A DNA stretch of 64,000 nucleotides from Brevundimonas intermedia (GTDB lineage Bacteria; Pseudomonadota; Alphaproteobacteria; Caulobacterales; Caulobacteraceae): the NCBI RefSeq assembly GCF_027922165.1, contig NZ_BSFD01000004.1, positions 1-64,000 of the forward strand, given 5' to 3'. This document shows, one piece after another, positions 43,702 to 51,686 of the stretch. The translations under genes and the position numbers were made by a program. Under the pieces are notes generated by a model. That model was given only the letters and a program-made list of their open reading frames with translations, was not told the DNA's origin and ran no database searches. Position 1 is the first letter of the stretch. Every line of letters begins with the position of its first letter.

Positions 43702-44067
43702 TCAGGACGTCCGCTCGCAGGCCGGGGCATCGAAGATAAACATCTGTCCCGGCTTGGTGAAAACTGGCGTGTGGCTTCGCCACCAGTCTGCGGCTTCGGG
43801 TCTTGTCTCGCCCAGAATCCGGATCGCCTCACTCGACTCGACCAAATAGCCGGTGACGACCTCGTACTGGCGAGTGACGCAACGCCACCAAGTCATAACC
43901 CGCCCCTTCGGTAGGGTCCGGACGCCAAATCCGGCCGTCGTGACCGCGTCATCTCGCGCCAGGGGAAGGACCAGACCGATCCAGGCGTCTCGCACCCATT
44001 CCGGCGCCTCCCCATCAGGGCGACGCACGATCCTAACAGTCTGCCGACGCGCGTCCCAGGGCCCCAA
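43702..44067 (-). CDS. hypothetical protein downstream of cenR
   Basis: 121 residues, starting MGPWDARRQTVRIVRRPDGEAPEWVRDAWIGLVLPLAR and ending in WWRSHTPVFTKPGQMFIFDAPACERTS, probably soluble. Its start is 15 bases after the cenR stop on the same strand, so it may belong to the cenR operon. No family recognised. It ends next to the convergent yczE-like gene. Confidence 0.7.
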   Translation of the reverse strand: MGPWDARRQTVRIVRRPDGEAPEWVRDAWIGLVLPLARDDAVTTAGFGVRTLPKGRVMTWWRCVTRQYEVVTGYLVESSEAIRILGETRPEAADWWRSHTPVFTKPGQMFIFDAPACERTS

Positions 44068-44082
44068 GACGATCCTCGCTGT

Positions 44083-44769
44083 TCAGGGCTGCAGTCGATA
44101 CCCGCCGGCGTCGGTCAGCAGCAGGCGGGCTTGGCCGGGTTCGGGCTCGATCTTCTGGCGCAGGCGATAGATGTGGGTTTCCAGCGTGTGGGTGGTGACG
44201 CCGGCGTTGTAGCCCCAGACCTCGGTCAGCAGTTCCTCGCGCGACACAGGCTTGGCCCCGGCGCGGTAGAGGTATTTCAGGATATTGGTTTCCTTCTCGG
44301 TCAGCCGCACCTTCTTGCCCTTGGCGTCCATCAGGACCTTGGCGGCTGGACGGAACTCATAGGGACCGATGGAGAAGACGGCGTCTTCCGACTGTTCGTG
44401 GCTGCGCAGATGGGCGCGGATGCGGGCCAGCAGGACGGCGAAGCGGAAGGGCTTGGTGACATAGTCGTTGGCGCCTGCGTCCAGGCCCAGGATGGCGTCG
44501 GCGTCGGCGGACTGGGCCGTCAGCATGATGACCGGGGTAGAGACTCCGTCCTTGCGCAACAGGCGACAGGCCTCGCGACCGTCCATATCGGGGAGATCGA
44601 CGTCCAGCAGGATCAGGTCCGCGCGGATTTCGCGCCCCATGCGGACGCCATCCGTGGCGGTGGACGCCTGTTGCGTCTTGAACTCCTCGTGGAGATTCAA
44701 CTGCTCGGCCAAGGCCTCGCGCAGGTCGTCGTCGTCGTCGATGATCAGAATGGTCTTGGGCGTGGGCAT
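44083..44769 (-). CDS. cenR: OmpR-family response regulator, CenR type
   Basis: 228 residues. Receiver domain with acidic residues DDDDDLREAL near Asp11-15, phospho-acceptor Asp56 (LILLDVDLPDMDG), Thr/Lys switch (TAQS, TKPF), then a winged-helix DNA-binding domain ending in THTLETHIYRLRQKIEPEPGQARLLLTDAGGYRLQP, which strongly resembles the cell-envelope regulator CenR of Caulobacter. CenR is essential there and controls envelope integrity with the CenK kinase; no kinase gene is adjacent here. The neighbouring YggS, ThiE-like and NtrZ genes match the Caulobacter neighbourhood as I remember it. Confidence 0.85.
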   Translation of the reverse strand: MPTPKTILIIDDDDDLREALAEQLNLHEEFKTQQASTATDGVRMGREIRADLILLDVDLPDMDGREACRLLRKDGVSTPVIMLTAQSADADAILGLDAGANDYVTKPFRFAVLLARIRAHLRSHEQSEDAVFSIGPYEFRPAAKVLMDAKGKKVRLTEKETNILKYLYRAGAKPVSREELLTEVWGYNAGVTTHTLETHIYRLRQKIEPEPGQARLLLTDAGGYRLQP

Positions 44770-44849
44770 GTGCAGACAATGGCGAGGCTTGGGCCCCGCG
44801 CCAAGGCTTGGGGGTGCGAATTCACGTCAGGTTACGGCCTAGAGGCGGT

Positions 44850-45548
44850 TTAAAGACGATTTCGTTCCCCGAACAACGCCGTTCCCACCCGAACATGGGT
44901 GGCGCCGCAGCGGATGGCGGTCTCGTAGTCGCCGCTCATGCCCATCGAGAGCACCGAAAGTTCATTTCTGTCAGCAATCTGTTTCAACAGGACGAAATGG
45001 GGCGTCGCGTCCTCGTCCGCCGGCGGGATACACATCAGGCCATCGACCTTCAGGCCGTATGTGTCGCGCGCGACCTGGATCAAGGCGTCGGCTTCGTCGG
45101 CCAGGACGCCCGCCTTCTGGGGCTCCGCGCCGGTGTTGACCTGGATCAGGACGCGGGGCGTGCGGTCGAGCTTCTGTCCCGCCTCGGCCAGGGCTCGCGC
45201 CAGCTTTTCGCGGTCCAGGGTCTCGATCACGTCGAACAAGGCCACCGCGTCCTCGGCCTTATTGGTCTGCAAGGGGCCGATCAAGCGCAGCTCCAGGTCG
45301 CTCAAGCCAGGGAGCCGCTTGGTCCAGCGGCCCTGGGCCTCCTGCACCCGGTTTTCGCCGAACACCCGCTGGCCCGCAGCCAGTATGGCGTCGATGGCCT
45401 CGGGCAGTTGGGTCTTGGACACGGCGGTCAGGGTGACGGCGACCGGATTTCGTCCGGCGGCGCGGCTGGCGGCGTCGATTCGCGCCCGAACCTCGACCAG
45501 GTTTTCGGCGATGGACGCGGGCGAGGAAGCAGGGGAAGTAGGGGTCAT
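44850..45548 (-). CDS. YggS-family pyridoxal phosphate homeostasis protein
   Basis: 232 residues. PLP Lys motif LTAVSKTQLPEAIDAILAAGQRVFGENRVQE, then LRLIGPLQTNKAEDAV, VLIQVNTGAEPQKAGV and the C-terminal SMGMSGDYETAIRCGATHVRVGTALFG are the classic YggS/PROSC sequence. It binds PLP without catalysis and balances B6 vitamers and amino acid pools. The start codon (CAT at 45546-45548 on the plus strand) overlaps the ATG of the divergent ThiE-like gene by two bases, so the two 5' ends share one short region. Confidence 0.95.
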   Translation of the reverse strand: MTPTSPASSPASIAENLVEVRARIDAASRAAGRNPVAVTLTAVSKTQLPEAIDAILAAGQRVFGENRVQEAQGRWTKRLPGLSDLELRLIGPLQTNKAEDAVALFDVIETLDREKLARALAEAGQKLDRTPRVLIQVNTGAEPQKAGVLADEADALIQVARDTYGLKVDGLMCIPPADEDATPHFVLLKQIADRNELSVLSMGMSGDYETAIRCGATHVRVGTALFGERNRL

Positions 45549-46191
45549 GATCCTGTCGGCCGATTACAGCGATGAGGCGCGCGCGCTCTGGGATGCGGCG
45601 ACCGCTCTAAACCGCGCCGCGGCGGCTGTCAGCCCGAAGGCCGCCGGTTTGCCGCCGCTGTTGTTCTTCACCGACCCGGAACGCACGCTTCGCCCTTGGG
45701 AGACGGCGGCCCGGCTGCCGGCAGGATCGGCGGTGGTCTATCGCGCCTTCGGGGCGAGCGATGCGCTTGAGACGGGTTGGAGACTGCGCCGGGCCACGCG
45801 GGATGCGGGTGTGAAACTGCTGGTGGGGCTGGACCAGGACTTGGCCGAGGCTGTCGAGGCCGACGGTGTGCACCTGCCGGAACGCGAGGCTGGGCGCGGG
45901 GAAGCGATTCGCCGGGCCTATCCCGGCTGGTTGCTGACGGCTGCCTGGCACGGCGGAGACCCTCGCAGCGTCGGCCTGGACGCCCTGGTGCTGTCGCCGA
46001 TCTTTCCCGCAGGCGGAGCTTCGGCGGTCAAGACGCCACTAGGCGTAGACGGGTTTCGCCGATGCGCGAACGCAGCGGGCCTGCCTGTCTATGCGCTGGG
46101 GGGCGTCCATGCGGGGACGACTTCAGACCTGATCGGCTCAGGGGCGTGCGGCCTGGCGGGCGTCGGCGCGATCCAGTCCGCGTTTCGATAA
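45547..46191 (+). CDS. ThiE/TenI-like thiamine phosphate synthase
   Basis: 214 residues from MILSADYSDEARALWDAAT at 45547 with GGGGAAG 8-9 bases upstream. The TIM-barrel segments are LLFFTDPERTLRPWE, VGLDQDLAEAVEADGVHLPER (phosphate/diphosphate site), LLTAAWHGGDPRSVGLDALVLSPIFPAGGASAVKTPLG and LPVYALGGVHAGTTSDLIGSGACGLAGVGAI, as in ThiE/TenI. Some ThiE signature residues are altered (SPIFPAGG vs GPIFPT), so it could be TenI-like with a different role. The start overlaps that of yggS on the other strand. Confidence 0.88.
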   Translation: MILSADYSDEARALWDAATALNRAAAAVSPKAAGLPPLLFFTDPERTLRPWETAARLPAGSAVVYRAFGASDALETGWRLRRATRDAGVKLLVGLDQDLAEAVEADGVHLPEREAGRGEAIRRAYPGWLLTAAWHGGDPRSVGLDALVLSPIFPAGGASAVKTPLGVDGFRRCANAAGLPVYALGGVHAGTTSDLIGSGACGLAGVGAIQSAFR

Positions 46192-46226
46192 GGCATCTTG
46201 CTTGGATCTGATCCGAGCGAGCGAGG

Positions 46227-46619
46227 TCAGAACTTGAAAATGGTCTCGAGCCGGACGCGAGGCTGGGTGCGGCCGGTCGTCTGGGGCGCGCGGGCCGGGT
46301 CGGCCTCGGGGGAGGCCACAGCGGCGGCGGCGCCGACGCGCAGGCGGTCGTTAAGGCGATAGTAGGCGCCCGCCTCGACGTCGCCCCAGTCGGTTTCACG
46401 ACCCACCGGCTGGTTCAGATTGAAGTCGAGGCCCCAGCGGCCGTTGTCGTTCAGACGCAGACCGCGGCGTTGTTGAGCCGGGGCGTTGCGCTGTGCGGCC
46501 TGAGCTTCGGCCAGAGAAACCGTGGACGCGCGCGAAGGCGCGGTCTGGGCAAGCGCGGGGGCGCCGACGGCGAACGCCATCGCTGCAACCACCACCACGG
46601 AAAAATCGCCGAGACGCAT
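46227..46619 (-). CDS. ntrZ: NtrZ-type periplasmic regulatory protein
   Basis: 130 residues. Signal peptide (VVVAAMAFAVGAPALAQ), then GLRLNDNGRWGLDFNLNQPVGRETDWGDVEAGAYYRLNDRLRVGAAAAV, ending PRVRLETIFKF. This matches my recall of NtrZ, the periplasmic protein that controls the NtrY histidine kinase in Caulobacter. It is separated by 35 bases from the convergent ThiE-like gene. NtrY/NtrX genes are not in this window. The family name is fairly secure; the regulatory role is from Caulobacter. Confidence 0.8.
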   Translation of the reverse strand: MRLGDFSVVVVAAMAFAVGAPALAQTAPSRASTVSLAEAQAAQRNAPAQQRRGLRLNDNGRWGLDFNLNQPVGRETDWGDVEAGAYYRLNDRLRVGAAAAVASPEADPARAPQTTGRTQPRVRLETIFKF

Positions 46620-46989
46620 CCTGAACCCTTTAGACGCCGTCGATTGAAGACGTCTTAACCTTGGACCGACCTTATGTGGTCGTGAACGGCGCGATTAGAC
46701 ACCGGGGGTCCTTCCGGTCAACGCAACGTGGTCCAGATCGCCCGGTTCCTCGCATTGTTGCGGTGCGATGTGGCTCAAGCGTCACGGGAATTGGCAAAAA
46801 ACGACCCTCGCTGTCAGCAGTCTGTCACAGAACGCGGAAAGCCGTATCGCCTTCGTCAGCCGGTTCGCCTTGTCATCGCCCCTTTTGCCCGTGTTATAGA
46901 GCCACGCAGCGTCGCCCCCCGAAGGCGAAATGTCGTTCGCGCGTGTGGGCGAGGGCCCCCACGTCCCTGAGTTTACGGAGACTTCCTTG
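46620..46989. other. intergenic region between ntrZ and the DUF3576 gene
   Basis: 370 bases with no gene visible. It holds the promoter at 46870-46898 and, on the minus strand, presumably the ntrZ promoter. Nothing else is recognised. Confidence 0.5.
46870..46898 (+). promoter_or_regulatory. sigma-70 type promoter of the DUF3576 lipoprotein gene
   Basis: TTGTCA, a spacer of 17 bases and GTTATA lie about 90 bases before the ATG at 46990. Both boxes are one or two mismatches from consensus. Confidence 0.6.
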
Positions 46990-47442
46990 ATGAGCCTCAA
47001 CAAGGCCCTGGTTCGCGGCGTCGCTGTCGCCCTGGTCTCGGGCGTGGCCCTGAGCGCCTGCTCGAGCATTCCCTTCGTCGGCGGCGGCGACAAAACGCCC
47101 AAGACCGACGTGCAGCAGGGCATCGGCGTCAACGGCTATCTGTGGCGCGCCTCGCTGGACACCCTCAGCTTCATGCCCCTGCTGACCGCCGACCCGTGGG
47201 GCGGGGTCATCAACTATGACTGGTACACCAACCCGCAAACGCCGAACGAGCGCTTCAAGGCGACCGTCTTCATCCTGGACACCCGTCTGCGCGCCGACGC
47301 GCTGAACGTCACGGTGACCAAGGAAGTGAAGGGCGCCGATGGTCAGTGGACCGCCGCCCCGGTCGCCGCCCAGACTGAGGCCGATCTGGAAAACGCCATC
47401 CTGACCAAGGCGCGCCAGCTGAACCTGTCTAATGCGGGCTGA
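46990..47442 (+). CDS. DUF3576 lipoprotein
   Basis: 150 residues from ATG 46990 (MSLNKALVRGVAVALVSGVALSACSSIP); CGGAG lies 11 bases upstream. The lipobox is VALSAC. The DUF3576 signature is IGVNGYLWRASLDTLSFMPLLTADPWGGVINYDWY, with ATVFILDTRLRADALNVTVTKE and TKARQLNLSNAG following. The family is alphaproteobacterial and precedes leuS; its function in outer-membrane assembly is unproven. A strong terminator overlaps the stop codon, so it is transcribed apart from leuS. Confidence 0.92.
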   Translation: MSLNKALVRGVAVALVSGVALSACSSIPFVGGGDKTPKTDVQQGIGVNGYLWRASLDTLSFMPLLTADPWGGVINYDWYTNPQTPNERFKATVFILDTRLRADALNVTVTKEVKGADGQWTAAPVAAQTEADLENAILTKARQLNLSNAG

Positions 47443-47464
47443 AGGCCCGCATTAGTTCCTTTTT
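47431..47464 (+). terminator. terminator overlapping the DUF3576 stop codon
   Basis: Nine-bp stem (AATGCGGGC with GCCCGCATT), with the TGA stop in the loop, followed by AGTTCCTTTTT. The last three codons form the 5' arm. Confidence 0.88.
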
Positions 47465-47466
47465 AG

Positions 47467-47496
47467 GCGCTACCGCCCTTCGGGCTGCTTGAGCGC
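47467..47496 (-). repeat. hairpin repeat between the DUF3576 gene and leuS
   Basis: On the minus strand: outer arms GCGCT and AGCGC; inner stem GCCC-GAA-GGGC; CAAG motif present. It is a member of the family seen at truB and rpsO, with different but complementary stems. Confidence 0.75.
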
Positions 47497-47532
47497 GACG
47501 CGCTCAGGAGTTTGTGGGACGCATTATTTCTT

Positions 47533-47580
47533 GGGCGCTGTCGTCCTTCGGGCTAGTGAGCCGGGAGGGCGGCAGCGCCC
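47533..47580 (-). repeat. degenerate hairpin repeat upstream of leuS
   Basis: Outer arms GGGCGCTG and CAGCGCCC surround a diverged centre that still contains GCCCGAAGG on the minus strand. It ends 20 bases before the leuS start. Confidence 0.5.
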
Positions 47581-47599
47581 TTTTGACTTCAGGACGACC

Positions 47600-50149
47600 G
47601 TGGCCCGTTACGAACCCAAGACCGCCGAACCCCGCCAGCAGGCTCGCTGGGCGGACGCCTCCGCCTTCGTGACGAAGGACACCGGCAGGCCGAAATACTA
47701 TGTGCTTGAAATGTTTCCCTATCCGTCAGGGAACATCCACATGGGCCACGCCCGCAACTATGTGATGGGCGACGTGGTGGCGCGGTCCAAGCGCGCGCAA
47801 GGGTTTGACGTCCTGCACCCGATGGGCTGGGACGCCTTCGGCATGCCGGCCGAGAATGCGGCCATGGAGCGCGGCATCCATCCCAAGGGCTGGACCTACG
47901 ACAATATCGCCCAGATGCGCGACCAGCTGAAACTGCTGGGCCTGTCGCTGGACTGGTCGCGCGAGTTCGCGACCTGCGACCCGGAATATTACGGCAAGCA
48001 GCAGGCCTGGTTCCTGGCCCTGTATCGGCGCGGTCTGGTCTATCGCAAGGACGGGGTGGTCAACTGGGATCCGGTCGACAATACCGTCCTGGCCAATGAG
48101 CAAGTGATCGACGGGCGCGGCTGGCGTTCGGGCGCCGTGGTCGAGAAGCGCAAGCTGAACCAGTGGTTCCTGCGCATCACCGACTATGCCGACGACCTGA
48201 TCGACGGTCTGAAGACCCTGGACCGCTGGCCCGAGAAGGTCCGGCTGATGCAGGAAAACTGGATCGGCCGGTCCAAGGGTCTGCAGATGACCTGGGCCTT
48301 CGCCGGCCAGGCGCCTGCGGGCTATGAATCCGGCGTCGAAATCTACACCACCCGGCCCGACACCCTGTTCGGGGCCAGCTTCCTGGGTCTGGCGCCGGAT
48401 CACCCGATCTCGAAACAGCTGGCCGAGGCCGATCCGGCGGTGGCCGACTTCGTCGCCAAATGCCGTGCGGGCGGCACGTCCCAGGCCGACATCGACCAGG
48501 CCGAGAAGATCGGCTGGAACACGGGCCTGAAGGCCATTCATCCCTTCACCGGCGCCGAGGTTCCGGTCTGGATCGCCAACTTCATCCTGTCGGAATACGG
48601 CACGGGCGCTATCTTCGCCTGCCCGGCCCATGACCAGCGCGACCTGGACTTCGCCCGTAAGTACGGCCTGCCGGTGATCCCGGTGGTGCGCCCCGAGGGC
48701 GCGGGCGACGACTTCGCTGTGGGCGACGAGGCCTATACCGGCCCCGGCTCCATCTTCCATTCCGACTTCCTGGACGGCCTGGACATTGAGACGGCCAAGG
48801 CCGAGGCCGTGCGTCGCGTCGAGGCGGCCGGCACGGGCCAGGGCGCCACCATCTATCGGCTGCGCGATTGGGGCGTTTCGCGCCAGCGCTACTGGGGTTG
48901 CCCGATCCCCATCATCCACTGCCCGTCCTGCGGGCCGGTGGAGGTTTCGGCCGACCAGCTGCCGGTCGTCCTGCCTGACGACGTGACGTTTGACGTGCCC
49001 GGCAATCCGCTGGATCGCCATCCGACCTGGAAACACGTCAAATGCCCGTCCTGCGGCCAGGACGCGACGCGCGAGACCGACACGCTGGACACCTTCGTCG
49101 ACTCCAGCTGGTATTTCGCCCGTTTCACCGACCCGACGGCGGCCGAGCCGATCAATAGCGAGGCGGCGAACCGATGGCTGGCGGTGGATCAGTATATCGG
49201 CGGGGTCGAGCACGCAGTGCTGCACCTGCTGTACGCCCGCTTCATTACCCGCGCCCTGTCTGACGCCGGCATGCTGTCGGTGAAGGAGCCGTTCGCCGGC
49301 CTGTTCACGCAAGGCATGGTGGTTCACGAGACCTATCGCCGTGAGAACGGCCAGTGGGTCGAGCCCACCGACGTGGATCTGACCAATGCTGACGGCGTGC
49401 GGTCCGCCCGCCAGCTGTCGACCGGCGAGACCCTGATCATCGGCGACATCGAGAAGATGTCCAAGTCCAAGAAGAACGTCGTCGCGCCCCAGGAAATCCT
49501 GGAAAGCCACGGCGTGGACGCCGGCCGTCTGTTCGTCCTGTCCGACAGTCCGCCCGAACGGGACGTGCAGTGGACCCCCGGCGGGGTCGAGGGCGCCAGC
49601 CGGTTCGTGCAACGCGCCTGGACCCTGTTCGACGCCTATGACCCGGACTTCGCCGGCGAGGACAAGGCCAACGCCGAACTGCTGCGCGAGACGCACAAGG
49701 CGATCAAAGCCGTGTCCGAAGGGGTCGAGGGTTTCCGCTTCAACTCGGCCATCGCCAAACTGTACGCCTTTGTCGCCACCGTCCGGGACAGCGCTCAGGC
49801 CGGCGGCGACGCCAAGCGTCAGGCCCTGTCGGCTCTGGCGCGACTGATCGCTCCCTTCACTCCGCACCTGGCCGAGGAATGCTGGACGCAGCTGGGCGAA
49901 GACGGGATGGTTCTGGACGCGCCGTGGCCGGTGTGGGACGCTGCGCTCGCGGCCGACGACGAGGTGGTCCTGCCCATCCAGATCAACGGCAAGCGTCGCG
50001 CGGAAATCCGCGTGCCGCGCGGCATGGAGCCCGCCGAGGTCGAGGCCCTGGTTCTGGCCGACGAGACCGTGCAGGCGCGTCTGGAGGGTCTGAGCGTGAA
50101 GAAGATCGTCGTGGTCAAGGACCGGATCGTCAATCTGGTGGCCGGCTGA
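47600..50149 (+). CDS. leuS: leucyl-tRNA synthetase
   Basis: 849 residues from GTG 47600 ([21 protein letters not shown]) with AGGA six bases upstream. The class I HIGH motif is [16 protein letters not shown] (HMGH, about 47-50); KMSKS is EKMSKSKKN (about 619-623). An editing (CP1) domain lies between ([42 protein letters not shown]), a zinc-like CPSCG pair appears twice, and the anticodon-binding domain is C-terminal. It charges tRNA-Leu and edits isoleucine-related errors. The stop overlaps the lptE start (TGATG). Confidence 0.98.
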   Translation: MARYEPKTAEPRQQARWADASAFVTKDTGRPKYYVLEMFPYPSGNIHMGHARNYVMGDVVARSKRAQGFDVLHPMGWDAFGMPAENAAMERGIHPKGWTYDNIAQMRDQLKLLGLSLDWSREFATCDPEYYGKQQAWFLALYRRGLVYRKDGVVNWDPVDNTVLANEQVIDGRGWRSGAVVEKRKLNQWFLRITDYADDLIDGLKTLDRWPEKVRLMQENWIGRSKGLQMTWAFAGQAPAGYESGVEIYTTRPDTLFGASFLGLAPDHPISKQLAEADPAVADFVAKCRAGGTSQADIDQAEKIGWNTGLKAIHPFTGAEVPVWIANFILSEYGTGAIFACPAHDQRDLDFARKYGLPVIPVVRPEGAGDDFAVGDEAYTGPGSIFHSDFLDGLDIETAKAEAVRRVEAAGTGQGATIYRLRDWGVSRQRYWGCPIPIIHCPSCGPVEVSADQLPVVLPDDVTFDVPGNPLDRHPTWKHVKCPSCGQDATRETDTLDTFVDSSWYFARFTDPTAAEPINSEAANRWLAVDQYIGGVEHAVLHLLYARFITRALSDAGMLSVKEPFAGLFTQGMVVHETYRRENGQWVEPTDVDLTNADGVRSARQLSTGETLIIGDIEKMSKSKKNVVAPQEILESHGVDAGRLFVLSDSPPERDVQWTPGGVEGASRFVQRAWTLFDAYDPDFAGEDKANAELLRETHKAIKAVSEGVEGFRFNSAIAKLYAFVATVRDSAQAGGDAKRQALSALARLIAPFTPHLAEECWTQLGEDGMVLDAPWPVWDAALAADDEVVLPIQINGKRRAEIRVPRGMEPAEVEALVLADETVQARLEGLSVKKIVVVKDRIVNLVAG

Positions 50150-50628
50150 TGCGCGGTGCAGCGGTTTTCGCGGTGCTGGGCGCGCTGGCGGTCTCCGCCT
50201 GCGGCTTCACCCCCATGTACGCCGAGCCGGGCGTGGGCTCGCCTCTGCGTCGGATCGCCGTCTCGGCCCAGGACGACCGACTGGGCTATCGGTTGCGCGA
50301 GCAGCTGGAGGACGCCTTGGGCTGGGACCGGTCCGCTGCGCCCCTGTATCGCCTGACCACCCAGGTGGAACAGGAACGGCGCTCGCTGGGCCGCCGGATC
50401 GACGATACCGCCACGCGTTACGAATTGACGGTCAAGGCGACCTGGACCCTGACCCCCGTGGCCGGCGGAGCGCCCGTCACGGGCGCGGAGACGGTGACCA
50501 CCACCTACGCCTCGGCCGACCAGCCCTATGCCGCCATCGCCGCCCAGCAGGACGGCGAGGAACGCGCCGCGTCCGAACTGGCGCGCCGGATCCGGCTGGA
50601 CCTGATGCAGGCGCTGTCGAACCGGTGA
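50149..50628 (+). CDS. lptE: LPS-assembly lipoprotein LptE
   Basis: 159 residues. Lipobox LAVSACGF, followed by CGFTPMYAEPGVGSPLRRIAVSAQDDRLGYRLREQLEDALGWDRSAAPLYRLTTQVEQERRSLGRRIDDTATRYELTVKATWTL, matching LptE/RlpB. LptE plugs LptD to insert lipopolysaccharide in the outer membrane. It is translationally coupled to leuS (TGATG) and to holA (GTGA), in the conserved leuS-lptE-holA order. Confidence 0.92.
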   Translation: MRGAAVFAVLGALAVSACGFTPMYAEPGVGSPLRRIAVSAQDDRLGYRLREQLEDALGWDRSAAPLYRLTTQVEQERRSLGRRIDDTATRYELTVKATWTLTPVAGGAPVTGAETVTTTYASADQPYAAIAAQQDGEERAASELARRIRLDLMQALSNR

Positions 50629-51677
50629 TCCTCGCCAAACGCCCAGAGATCGATCGCTTTCTGAAGGCGCCCGATCCGGCCATCCGGGCGGCGGTGATCC
50701 ACGGCAAGGACCGATCGGGCGTCGCCGAACGGGCAGAGGTTCTTTGCCGTACCGTCACCCCGGACCTGAACGACCCGTTCAATGTCACCGTCCTGACCGA
50801 CAGCGACATCGACAGCGATGAATCCAAGCTGGAGGAGGCCCTGACGGCCATGTCCCTGATGGGCGGGCGTCGTCTGGTGCGGATCCGACTGTCGGCGCTG
50901 AAGCCCGGCGTGGACAAGGCCGTCGCCGCCGCCGTGAAGATCCATGCCGAGGGCGGCTATAATCCCGACGCCATGCTGGTGGTCGAGGCCGACCAGCTGG
51001 GCCGCGACTCCGCCCTGCGCAAGACGGCCGAGAAGGAAAACGGGGCCGTCGGCATCGTCTGCTATGAAGACGAGACCGGCGACGTCGCCCGCATGACGCG
51101 CGAGGCCCTGGCCGTCGACAAGGTGGGCCTGACCGCCGACGCCCTGGACCGGTTCGTCGGCCGCCTGCCGCGCGAGCGGGGCCTGATGCGTCAGGAGATC
51201 GAGAGGCTGGCCCTGTTCATCGGCCCCGGCTCGGGCCGGACCATCGATGTCGAAGAGCTGGAGCAGCATCTGGGCGTCGAACCGGACGCCTCCCTGTCCG
51301 ATGCGGCGCTTCAGGCCTTCGGCGCCCGACCCGGTCCCGCCCAGTCGGGTTTGAGGCGGGCGTTCGCTGAAGGCGAATCCTCGGTCCTGGCCGTGCGATC
51401 CGCGGCCCTCCACCTGGGACGGCTGCGCCGGATCAATATCCTGCAAGCCAATGGGGCGGGAGCCAAAGAGGCGGCCAAGGCGGCCGGCGTCTTCTGGAAA
51501 CAGGAGGCGGAGATGCTGCGTCAGGCCCGCGCCTGGCGTCTGGAGGCGCTGGACGAGGTGCTGGACAGCATCAACACCGCCGATGTCGCCACCAAGACGA
51601 CCGGCATGCCCGATCAGCTCATCGCCGAACGCCTGCTGCTGGAGATCGCCGGGCGGGCCCGTCGCCTGGGGCTGTAA
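50625..51677 (+). CDS. holA: DNA polymerase III delta subunit
   Basis: 350 residues from GTG 50625. The family is seen in VIHGKDRSGVAERAEVLCRTVTPDLNDPFNVTVL, the LMGGRRLVRIRLSALKPGVDKAVAAAVK strand, LVVEADQLGRDSALRKTAEKE, and the C-terminal EQHLGVEPDASLSDAALQAFG and RRINILQANGAGAKEAAKAAGVFWKQEAEMLRQAR helices of the clamp-loader subunit. HolA opens the beta clamp during loading. It overlaps lptE by four bases. Confidence 0.94.
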   Translation: MILAKRPEIDRFLKAPDPAIRAAVIHGKDRSGVAERAEVLCRTVTPDLNDPFNVTVLTDSDIDSDESKLEEALTAMSLMGGRRLVRIRLSALKPGVDKAVAAAVKIHAEGGYNPDAMLVVEADQLGRDSALRKTAEKENGAVGIVCYEDETGDVARMTREALAVDKVGLTADALDRFVGRLPRERGLMRQEIERLALFIGPGSGRTIDVEELEQHLGVEPDASLSDAALQAFGARPGPAQSGLRRAFAEGESSVLAVRSAALHLGRLRRINILQANGAGAKEAAKAAGVFWKQEAEMLRQARAWRLEALDEVLDSINTADVATKTTGMPDQLIAERLLLEIAGRARRLGL

Positions 51678-51686
51678 GCCCGTCCG

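Noticed and set aside
47726..49867. 713-codon minus-strand frame
   Set aside because: Antisense to leuS.
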